Assembly: GCA_003210795.1 (NCBI GenBank)
Contig: QCUJ01000010.1
Location: 1 to 43,466, forward strand
Direction of reading: 5' to 3'
Length of the DNA stretch: 43,466 nt
DNA from: Synechococcus sp. AG-679-B05
Lineage (GTDB): Bacteria > Cyanobacteriota > Cyanobacteriia > PCC-6307 > Cyanobiaceae
Position numbers and translations under genes: made by a program. Every line of letters starts with the position of its first letter. Position 1 is the stretch's first letter. Shown here one piece after another: positions 9,011 through 15,822 of the stretch. A model generated the notes under the pieces. It worked only from the letters and a program-made list of their open reading frames with translations, was not told the origin of the DNA and did no database searches.

Positions 9011-9602
9011 CCACATCCGCCAATCCAAACTGAGCGAGGGTTTGCGCTGCGGGGACCATTGCTCCGCAACTTTGGCGCAATGCCTGCAAGGCCTTCTGCA
9101 CTTGCACATCAGCCGCTTCCGGTGTGGGGAGCAGCAGACTCACCGCGGGTGGGGACGCCGTTTCAACGAAGGACAGGGGATCGTCACTTGCGGCTGTGTC
9201 CGCAGAGGCGCAATCAAAACCCGACTCCCAGATAGTCGGAGCATTGATCGTTGCTCGACGCACCAAGGTGACCCCGGCTGAGGATGCCGGTATCGTCTGG
9301 CTACTGGACGTACCACCTGATTCGGGTTTAAAAATCATCGTCATACTGACGGGATTCGCAGTAGGCCCCTGCACAAGAGCCAAATCACCTGACGAACCAG
9401 GCGCGAAGACGCTGCTATCGGGCACGAGGTGAACGAGGGTTCGAGCGCTGCACTCACCGCGGGTTCCCCCACCAACACGACGACCGGGGAAGCTGTTGCG
9501 AAGGTTGGCCTGAGCGAGCCCTGCCAGAGGTGACACTGAAAGTGCCATACCCAGGCCAAGGGAGACAGCCAAGGTTTTTTGCAGAGCGGTAGACAAACCC
9601 AC
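8964..9602 (-). CDS. DUF928 family secreted protein
   Basis: 212 residues with a signal peptide (LGLGMALSVSPLAGLAQA). The family signature PGRRVGGGTRGEC follows right after cleavage, then a conserved block with LVHLVPDSS and PVSMTMIFKP. DUF928 is a largely cyanobacterial family of unknown function. From memory its genes often lie near CHASE2, CHAT and filamentous-haemagglutinin/ShlB genes, and both CHASE2 and TPS genes occur in this window. It may be the last gene of a reverse-strand operon behind the MscS and DUF3307 genes, with a 71-nt gap. Its 3' end runs 47 nt into the cyclase gene on the other strand. Confidence 0.8.
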   Translation of the reverse strand: MGLSTALQKTLAVSLGLGMALSVSPLAGLAQANLRNSFPGRRVGGGTRGECSARTLVHLVPDSSVFAPGSSGDLALVQGPTANPVSMTMIFKPESGGTSSSQTIPASSAGVTLVRRATINAPTIWESGFDCASADTAASDDPLSFVETASPPAVSLLLPTPEAADVQVQKALQALRQSCGAMVPAAQTLAQFGLADVVTAEWPQQLPVRCPS

Positions 9603-9673
9603 ACCGATGATTCAGAACCACCCACAGCCTGGCAAAACAGGCAGTGCATGTCCAAGAATCCGAGAAATATCCA

Positions 9674-11167
9674 TCAAGAGAACATCAATTTATTGAACGT
9701 TTTGGTCATGCGTTCCACCAAACCCATCTCGAAGGATTTTGTTTCTTCGGGTGTAAACGTTTTGAGCGATGCCTCCCGGCAGGCCATCACCTTCGCGAAC
9801 TCAGCCATAGCCTCCTGATTACTCAGGAAGATGGTTTCGATCTGTTGCTGACTGATCTCCTGAAGCACCAAATGGGACGCCGCCTTGATCGACGCCGTCC
9901 GCGGTGCATTGGTCAGCGCAGAAATTTCGCCAAAAATAGTTCCAGCGGGAAGTTGTGCCACCTCGACCATTCCCTCGCCACCGGAGGGGTCAGGAATCAA
10001 CACAGAACAACTCCCCTCCATTACCACATACATCGAACCTCCCACGGCTGCAATCTCAACAACCATTTCTCCTGGACCAAAGCAAATCAACCGGTCATTG
10101 CGAACAATTTCCCGAATCTCATCATCAGACAGTGAAGAAAACAAATCGATCGATCTTAACGACGCAAAGCTGTCTTGCTCCTCTTTTATACGCCTCTGCT
10201 CCTGAAGCTGCCTCCGAGATTGGACCGTTCGCAAATCAACCACTGAATACGGCAAGGCATATCCGATCCGCTCAACCGCATACCAAACACTTGAGAAAAT
10301 CTCTGTGCGGATTTTATTCCGCAACCTGAAATCACCCACAAAAAACTTTAAAACATAATTAATCGAGTCTTGATCGATCGATTTCAGAACAACTCGACTC
10401 CGCGAAGTATCTATAACACTCTCATGAGAATTCAGCACCTCGAGCAACATCTGCATGGCAAGGCCTGGAGGCATCTCCAACGGCAAACCCACCTGCAAAT
10501 CCAGGCGGTATTCCAACGAAGAAGGCCTCGAATAATTAATTGTTTTAGAATGGTCGATAAGCGAGTTGGGAATGACGATATAGCGATCATCAACATCATC
10601 GTAAAGATAAGTACTGTTCCAGGAGATATTCTCAACCCGACCCAATTCACCAGCAATCTCCACCCAATCACCGACACTGAATTGACGCTCTACTTGAACA
10701 GCCAGAGCCGAAGAGATATTTCCAACCTGGGTCGCTGAGCCAGGACCCACGATGAAAGCCAGACCACCCAAAACAGCAGCGGAGCCGATCGTAGTCAACA
10801 CACCCTGACTATTGAGTTCAGCCGCAACCACCGCTAAGGCTGCGGCCACCAAAGCCAGGTCCTTGAGAATCCGAGGAGGAGCTACGCCTCGATGGCTCAA
10901 CCGCGTCACCACAACCCAAATCACATCGAGAGCCAGTTCCGCAAGGGCAACCCAGAGGCCTGTTTTGGCAACGACTGCGATCCAATCAACAATCTCCCCC
11001 TGCAGACCGAAACCGGTCAAAACCCGACTCATCAGTGCGGCAGCCAAAGCCACACGGAAGAACGTCATGCTTGGGATCAAGCGGCTGAAGCGCCTAGTCC
11101 TGAGCTGCCGCAAACGGCCCAACACAACGGTGAGCAGCAACAGAGCTAATAAGAAGAAGAACGTCAT
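9674..11167 (-). CDS. MscS-family channel with C-terminal cyclic-nucleotide-binding domain
   Basis: 497 residues. Several membrane helices occupy about 1-145. The pore-lining helix and beta domain have the MscS pattern (GGLAFIVGPGSATQVGNISS, then FSVGDWVEIAGELGRVENIS and YIVIPNSLI, about 133-205), followed by the alpha/beta vestibule. A cyclic-nucleotide-binding domain lies at about 340-460. Its phosphate-binding cassette is intact (FGEISALTNAPRTASI; Glu at about 414, Arg at about 423). This is the architecture of bacterial cyclic-nucleotide-gated (bCNG) channels of the MscS superfamily. It probably forms an inner-membrane channel whose opening by tension or ligand depends on cAMP or cGMP. 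It follows the DUF3307 gene by 32 nt. The nearby CHASE2 cyclase is a natural source of the ligand, which is inference. Confidence 0.92.
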   Translation of the reverse strand: MTFFFLLALLLLTVVLGRLRQLRTRRFSRLIPSMTFFRVALAAALMSRVLTGFGLQGEIVDWIAVVAKTGLWVALAELALDVIWVVVTRLSHRGVAPPRILKDLALVAAALAVVAAELNSQGVLTTIGSAAVLGGLAFIVGPGSATQVGNISSALAVQVERQFSVGDWVEIAGELGRVENISWNSTYLYDDVDDRYIVIPNSLIDHSKTINYSRPSSLEYRLDLQVGLPLEMPPGLAMQMLLEVLNSHESVIDTSRSRVVLKSIDQDSINYVLKFFVGDFRLRNKIRTEIFSSVWYAVERIGYALPYSVVDLRTVQSRRQLQEQRRIKEEQDSFASLRSIDLFSSLSDDEIREIVRNDRLICFGPGEMVVEIAAVGGSMYVVMEGSCSVLIPDPSGGEGMVEVAQLPAGTIFGEISALTNAPRTASIKAASHLVLQEISQQQIETIFLSNQEAMAEFAKVMACREASLKTFTPEETKSFEMGLVERMTKTFNKLMFS

Positions 11168-11199
11168 GGAAGGGATTGATTGTTAACTCAAACTTCGGC

Positions 11200-11547
11200 T
11201 CAACGAATCACGATCACGCAAACCCAAATTATTTTGCAAGCCCAATGCAATGCCTGATCAACAATCAACTTATAGCCAAGACGGCATTTACCAAAATCAA
11301 TCAAAAAGTGAACAAGCATTTCTGCGAGGCCAAGAACGGGTATACCAGTCAGCAGAGCAACGATGAAGCCATGGGTGCCGGCATGGGCTGATAGCCACCA
11401 TCTCCAGTTCAAGGTAACGTCCTTCCCAGGACATTTCTCAACCGCCATCTTGTCGCCCTGGAGCGGAAAATCACCCAAGAAGTGGCCAAGAATGAGCATG
11501 ATCAACAAATTAAGCGGCTGATCGACGGGAACGAGGGCGGTCTGCAT
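11200..11547 (-). CDS. DUF3307 family membrane protein
   Basis: 115 residues. The DUF3307 pattern is visible: HFLGDFPLQGDKMA near the N-terminus, then a lysine and a HAGTHG motif, with about three hydrophobic helices. The function of this family is unknown. It lies 32 nt upstream of the MscS/cyclic-nucleotide channel on the same strand and is probably co-transcribed, so it may be an accessory membrane protein of that channel (inference from position only). Confidence 0.75.
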   Translation of the reverse strand: MQTALVPVDQPLNLLIMLILGHFLGDFPLQGDKMAVEKCPGKDVTLNWRWWLSAHAGTHGFIVALLTGIPVLGLAEMLVHFLIDFGKCRLGYKLIVDQALHWACKIIWVCVIVIR

Positions 11548-11791
11548 ACCTAAGCGCCGGAGCGAATCTCCATCGTGACCTTTCTGCCGAGGAGTTCAAC
11601 CATCTTGTTAGGGGGCGAAGCCAAGTCGCCAGCATTTGCAGGGCATGACGACAGCCACGTCAATATGAAAATCGCAAATCCTGGTACACCGGACCACAAG
11701 GATCCGTTTCAAATATAAAAGGGACACAATCAAGACAGACGAGTGCCTGAGACGGAAGCACTATTAAAGTGACACAACATTCATTACAACA

Positions 11792-12061
11792 ATGGATCGC
11801 AACTCCCTGGTCAAAACCCTACAGAGCGAAGGAAACCTAAAATATTCTTTCACCGGAAATGAAATTGAAGCCTTGCGCCATTGGATGACGATTGAGACGC
11901 CTAAGCAAGCAGAAATTCTGATCAACAAAGGTGACCCCGCAGACAGTCTTTTATTCATTTTGAGCGGTCTGGCTCAGTCCCTCGACGAAGATCGACAAGT
12001 CGGACTCCACGCAAAAGGTGACTTTGCTGGCGACAGCTTTTTCAGACAGAAGCACCCATAA
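11792..12061 (+). CDS. Cyclic-nucleotide-binding-like domain, 5' part of a frameshifted methylglyoxal synthase fusion
   Basis: 89 residues in this frame. They form the first two thirds of a cyclic-nucleotide-binding jelly roll: FTGNEIEALRHW, ILINKGDPADSLLFILSGLA, then LHAKGDFAGDSFF. The frame closes at TAA (12059-12061), but the rest of the fold continues one frame later (12018-12683) as DRSTHNINVQALEDSIIAKL. A single +1 shift at the T5 run in CAGCTTTTTCAGAC (about 12038-12042) would restore a full-length fusion of about 296 residues. In the restored protein the phosphate-binding cassette lacks its usual arginine and has GD for GE, so the domain may not bind cyclic nucleotide. No good ribosome site precedes the ATG; TATTAA at 11762 is a possible -10 element. 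Confidence 0.65.
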   Translation: MDRNSLVKTLQSEGNLKYSFTGNEIEALRHWMTIETPKQAEILINKGDPADSLLFILSGLAQSLDEDRQVGLHAKGDFAGDSFFRQKHP

Positions 12062-12683
12062 CATCAATGTACAGGCTCTAGAGGATAGTATTATCGCCAA
12101 ACTTAGCACCCATGACTTCCACGAATTCCTGGAAAAAGATCAAATACTTGCGCTGAAGTTTCAGGAGTTCTTTAAAACGGTGAGCTCGGTTCGCTGCAAA
12201 GAAATGTTTGGAGAAAGCTTTGTCGACGAGAAGAAATACCTTGCCTTAATTGCTCATAACAATATGAAGAGCAGCTTGATGGAATTCTGCAGCATGCAAA
12301 GTCATAAACTCGAACAGTTCCCACTAATTGCTACTGGCACGACAGGCAGCTTGTTGTTCAAGAAAACAGGCCTTGTGCTCTTTCGAAAAGTTGCCTCCGG
12401 CCCTCTCGGGGGTGATCAAGCGGTGGAGACAATGATTTCAACCAACAACATTTGTGGGGTGATCTTTTTTCGGGATCCCCTCTCCGCCCACCCACACCAT
12501 GCCGATATCGAGGCCCTGGGACGCCTCTGCGATGTCTATCAAATTCCCTGCGCCACCAATCCCCAGAGTGGTGAAGAGATTCTTGACTATCTCCTATCCG
12601 GAAAAGCGGAACGCGAGCTCATTCCAAACCATGTGCTTGAAGTTTACAAACAGAGGCAGAGCAAAGTCGTGGAGGCAAGTTGA
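12018..12683 (+). CDS. mgsA: Methylglyoxal synthase domain, 3' part of a frameshifted fusion
   Basis: Methylglyoxal synthase turns dihydroxyacetone phosphate into methylglyoxal and phosphate, a glycolytic bypass that relieves sugar-phosphate stress. The frame first completes the cyclic-nucleotide-like fold (about 9-60), then carries a full synthase domain from about residue 72. Motifs: LIAHNNMK (catalytic-site His), ATGTTG (phosphate binding), SGPLGGDQ (the general-base Asp), FFRDPLSAHPHHADIEAL (Asp, His and Asp positions) and CATNP. The Asp after the first His in the E. coli enzyme is Asn here. The ATG at 12018 belongs to the upstream frame's region and is probably not used; alone, the synthase could start at the ATG at 12204. 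It is very likely one gene with 11792-12061, broken by a 1-nt frameshift (mutation, sequencing error or programmed shift). It converges on alaS, 27 nt away. Confidence 0.8.
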   Translation: MTLLATAFSDRSTHNINVQALEDSIIAKLSTHDFHEFLEKDQILALKFQEFFKTVSSVRCKEMFGESFVDEKKYLALIAHNNMKSSLMEFCSMQSHKLEQFPLIATGTTGSLLFKKTGLVLFRKVASGPLGGDQAVETMISTNNICGVIFFRDPLSAHPHHADIEALGRLCDVYQIPCATNPQSGEEILDYLLSGKAERELIPNHVLEVYKQRQSKVVEAS

Positions 12684-12710
12684 TCGCAATACGCCCCGAC
12701 CCAAGATCAT

Positions 12711-15380
12711 TTAGTCCGACTCAAGGGCTGCATTGAGCTGCGTTCGAGCCTGGTCTAGGGCCCCATCAAGCGCAGCTCCATCACGCCCTCCGGCCTGAGC
12801 CAGATTCGGGCGGCCCCCGCCGCCGCCGCCACAGATCTTGGCGATGACACCGATGAACGTCCCAGCCTGCTGTTTGGCGGCAATCACGTTCTTGCCAAAC
12901 GCCGCCACCAGAATCACCTTGCCCTGATCATCTGGGTCCGGTAGTCCTCCAATCACCACAGCGGCGGCATCCCCCAGCTGACCCACCAGGCTCTGAGCCG
13001 CACCCTGCATGCCGGCACCATCCACGCCGTCGAGCCGCTCCACCAGCAGCTGGAAATCTCCAACAGCCTGAGCTTTCGACGCCAAAGCGCCAGCCTTGGC
13101 CACCGCCAGTTCCGACTGCGCCGCGGCCAAAGCCTTGCCGGTGGCCTTTAACTCCTCCTGCAGGGCCACAACACGATCCACGATCTCCGCAGGCTGCACC
13201 TTGAAGCGATCTCCCAGCTGCTTGACCACCGCATCGCGTTCATTCAGATAGGCCAGCACCGAAGCACCCGCCACCGCTTCAATCCTGCGTATGCCTGCGG
13301 CCACACCACTTTCGGCAACGATTTTGAACAGTCCGATTTCGGCGGTATTGGCCACATGAGTACCACCACAGAGCTCCATCGACACACCTGGTACATCAAC
13401 AACACGCACCACATCGGCGTACTTCTCGCCAAACATCGCAACGGCACCAGCCGCCTTGGCCTGGTCGATCGCCATCTCCTGCACCTCGAGCCCATGGGCC
13501 TCAGCAATCCAGCCATTGATCAGGGCTTCGATCTGCACCAACTGGTCCGCAGTCACCGCCTTTGCGCAGTGGAAATCAAAACGCAAACGGTCAAAGTCCA
13601 CCAATGACCCCGCCTGACCGATCCCAGGATCCACCACCTGCTTCAGGGCCGCCTGCAGCAGGTGGGTCGCCGTGTGGTTGGCCTGAGCGCGGCGACGGCA
13701 CGCGGGATCAACCCGAGCTGTGACGGTGTCACCCAACGCCAGTCGGCCCCGCTCGATCCGACCGGCATGCACAAACACATCGCGACTGCGGCTGACGGAC
13801 ACGATCGTGACGATCAAGTCGTCGCCAGAGAGCACACCGCGATCGCCCACCTGACCACCGCCCTCGCCATAGAAGGGGGTGGTGTCAAGCAGGATCTGAA
13901 CCGCATCACCGGCCGACGCAGTGGTGGCTGGCTCGCCGTTCACGACCAAAGCCTGAACACAGCTGGGCTGTTCAAGCGCGTCATAACCCCGGAAAGACGT
14001 GGCCTGCTGGTCTGCCGCCACCTGCTCGATCGCGTCCTGAAGCGTGAGATCGATGCTCACAGCCGCAGCTTTCGCCCGCTGACGCTGCTCCTCCATGGCC
14101 GTCTCAAAACCGGCGAGATCCACCGTGAGCCCCTGCTCCTCAGCAATCTCCTGAGTGAGCTCCAATGGAAATCCATAGGTGTCGTAAAGCTCAAAGGCTT
14201 GAACACCGCTGATCTGTTTCGGCTTCGACTCCAGCACCTCCGCCAGCAGCTTTTCGCCGCGCTCGAGGGTCTCCAGAAACCGTGCTTCCTCCCGCTGCAG
14301 TTCCGCGACGATCACATCCCGGCGTTCAACAACTCCGGGATGTGCCCCCTGAAGCAGTTCAATCGCAGCCTGCCCCATGGTGACCAAAAACGGCTTGTTG
14401 ATCCCCAGAAGCCGGCCATGGCGCACAACACGGCGCAGCAATCGCCGCAAGATGTAGCCACGGCCCAGATTGCTGGCGGTGACGCCATCGCAGATCAACT
14501 GAGTGACGGCGCGGCTGTGATCGCCGATCACCTTCAGCGACGTCTTTCCCTTGTTGTCGAGCTGGTGGTAGTCGACCCCCGCCAAATCTGCAGCTGCCTT
14601 GATCAGCGGAAAAATCAGATCTGTTTCGTAGTTATTGGGAACCTTCTGCAGGATCTGAGCCATTCGCTCCAGACCCATGCCGGTGTCGATGTTGCGGTTC
14701 GCCAGCGGCGTGAGGGTGCCCTCAGCGTCGCGGTTGTATTGCATGAACACCAGGTTGTAGAACTCGATGAAGCGGTCGTCGTCCTCCAGATCGATGCCGT
14801 CATCGCCCAACTGGGGTTTGAAGTCGTAATAGATCTCCGAGCAGGGACCACAGGGTCCCGTTGGGCCAGAGGCCCAGAAGTTATCCGCCTCATCCATACG
14901 GATGATCCGCTTGGGGTTCACCCCAACCACGTCGCGCCAGATCTGTTCGGCCTCGTCGTCCTCTCGGAAAACGCTCACCACCAGATTCCTGGGGTCGATG
15001 CCATAGACCTCGGTGCTCAGTTCCCACGCCCACTGAATCGCCTGCTCCTTGAAGTAGTCGCCAAAGGAGAAGTTGCCGAGCATCTCAAAAAACGTGTGAT
15101 GCCGCGCCGTGCGGCCCACGTTTTCGATGTCGTTGGTGCGGATGCACTTCTGCGAACTCGTGGCCCGAGGTGCCGGCCGCGCCTGCTGGCCGAGGAACAC
15201 CGGCTTGAACGGCAGCATCCCGGCGATGGTGAGCAGCACCGTCGGATCCTCTGGAATCAATGAGGCACTGGGCATGCGCTGATGGCCGCGGTCGGCATAG
15301 AAGCGCAGAAAGGCTTCACGGATTTCCTCACCACTGCGGGGTGCGGACGCTGCAGATGGCGACGATGCGGCGGCGGCCAT
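12711..15380 (-). CDS. alaS: Alanyl-tRNA synthetase
   Basis: 889 residues from the ATG at 15380. The enzyme charges tRNA-Ala and edits mischarged Ser/Gly. The catalytic domain opens with EIREAFLRFYADRGH and PSASLIPEDPTVLLTIAGM and has TSSQKCIRTNDIENVG. The tRNA-recognition region follows, then the editing domain with HTATHLLQAALK and the zinc-type CGGTHV. The C-terminal part has a coiled-coil segment and a glycine-rich C-Ala domain (KICGGGGGGRPNLAQAGG). Two in-frame starts lie upstream (15407, 15455), but the extra residues are low-complexity and not part of the family. The chosen start faces the divergent gene at 15406 with only 25 nt between the start codons. Confidence 0.95.
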   Translation of the reverse strand: MAAAASSPSAASAPRSGEEIREAFLRFYADRGHQRMPSASLIPEDPTVLLTIAGMLPFKPVFLGQQARPAPRATSSQKCIRTNDIENVGRTARHHTFFEMLGNFSFGDYFKEQAIQWAWELSTEVYGIDPRNLVVSVFREDDEAEQIWRDVVGVNPKRIIRMDEADNFWASGPTGPCGPCSEIYYDFKPQLGDDGIDLEDDDRFIEFYNLVFMQYNRDAEGTLTPLANRNIDTGMGLERMAQILQKVPNNYETDLIFPLIKAAADLAGVDYHQLDNKGKTSLKVIGDHSRAVTQLICDGVTASNLGRGYILRRLLRRVVRHGRLLGINKPFLVTMGQAAIELLQGAHPGVVERRDVIVAELQREEARFLETLERGEKLLAEVLESKPKQISGVQAFELYDTYGFPLELTQEIAEEQGLTVDLAGFETAMEEQRQRAKAAAVSIDLTLQDAIEQVAADQQATSFRGYDALEQPSCVQALVVNGEPATTASAGDAVQILLDTTPFYGEGGGQVGDRGVLSGDDLIVTIVSVSRSRDVFVHAGRIERGRLALGDTVTARVDPACRRRAQANHTATHLLQAALKQVVDPGIGQAGSLVDFDRLRFDFHCAKAVTADQLVQIEALINGWIAEAHGLEVQEMAIDQAKAAGAVAMFGEKYADVVRVVDVPGVSMELCGGTHVANTAEIGLFKIVAESGVAAGIRRIEAVAGASVLAYLNERDAVVKQLGDRFKVQPAEIVDRVVALQEELKATGKALAAAQSELAVAKAGALASKAQAVGDFQLLVERLDGVDGAGMQGAAQSLVGQLGDAAAVVIGGLPDPDDQGKVILVAAFGKNVIAAKQQAGTFIGVIAKICGGGGGGRPNLAQAGGRDGAALDGALDQARTQLNAALESD

Positions 15381-15405
15381 GGAAAGGAAGGAGGACCCAC
15401 AAGCC

Positions 15406-15822
15406 ATGATCGCCCCTGAACCGCCGGCAACCGTGGTCGTTCCACCCAGCGACACCGAGTCACGGGCGCGTCTGAGACTGCAGTCGATTGGCTGGGCATT
15501 GCTGGCAGGAATTTCGGCAGGCCTTCTCAGCCTTCCCTGGGGGCTCGAGATGGCGGTGCGCTCCGGCGGTTGTGGCTTTTTCTATGGATTACTGGCCTTC
15601 CATCTCCAACGAGTAGACCCCGATGACGCCCATTTGCAGGCTGGGCTGGTGGGCGCAGTGTGCGGAATCCGCAGCCTGGCTCTTCCCATATCACTTGACA
15701 ACGGGACGCTTGAGGCTCTTGGATTAGTTGTATTGGAGCTCATCCAGGCTTGGCTTCCGTTGATCGGTAGCGCAGTCCTGCTCCACGGCACTCTTCGCTT
15801 CCTGCCCGCGTCGCGGCCATGA
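15406..15822 (+). CDS. Conserved hypothetical membrane protein
   Basis: 138 residues. A polar, proline-rich start (MIAPEPPATVVVPP) is followed by about three or four hydrophobic segments (WALLAGISAGLLSLPWG, GGCGFFYGLLAFHL, HLQAGLVGAVCGI, WLPLIGSAVLLHGT). I do not recognise a characterised family. I chose the ATG at 15406 because AAGGAGG lies at 15388-15394; an upstream in-frame ATG at 15379 has no ribosome site and would overlap the alaS start. Its stop overlaps the next gene's start (ATGA, 15819-15822), so it is translationally coupled to the SNF2 helicase gene, though a functional link is unproven. Confidence 0.65.
   Translation: MIAPEPPATVVVPPSDTESRARLRLQSIGWALLAGISAGLLSLPWGLEMAVRSGGCGFFYGLLAFHLQRVDPDDAHLQAGLVGAVCGIRSLALPISLDNGTLEALGLVVLELIQAWLPLIGSAVLLHGTLRFLPASRP

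Noticed and set aside
11762-11791. Crp-type site (TGTGA-N6-TCACA) before the synthase fusion
   Set aside because: Only a GTGAC half is visible; the second half does not match.
13662-15263. 533-codon open frame on the plus strand
   Set aside because: Lies opposite alaS in full; its sequence is the His/Gln/Arg-rich shadow of the real gene.
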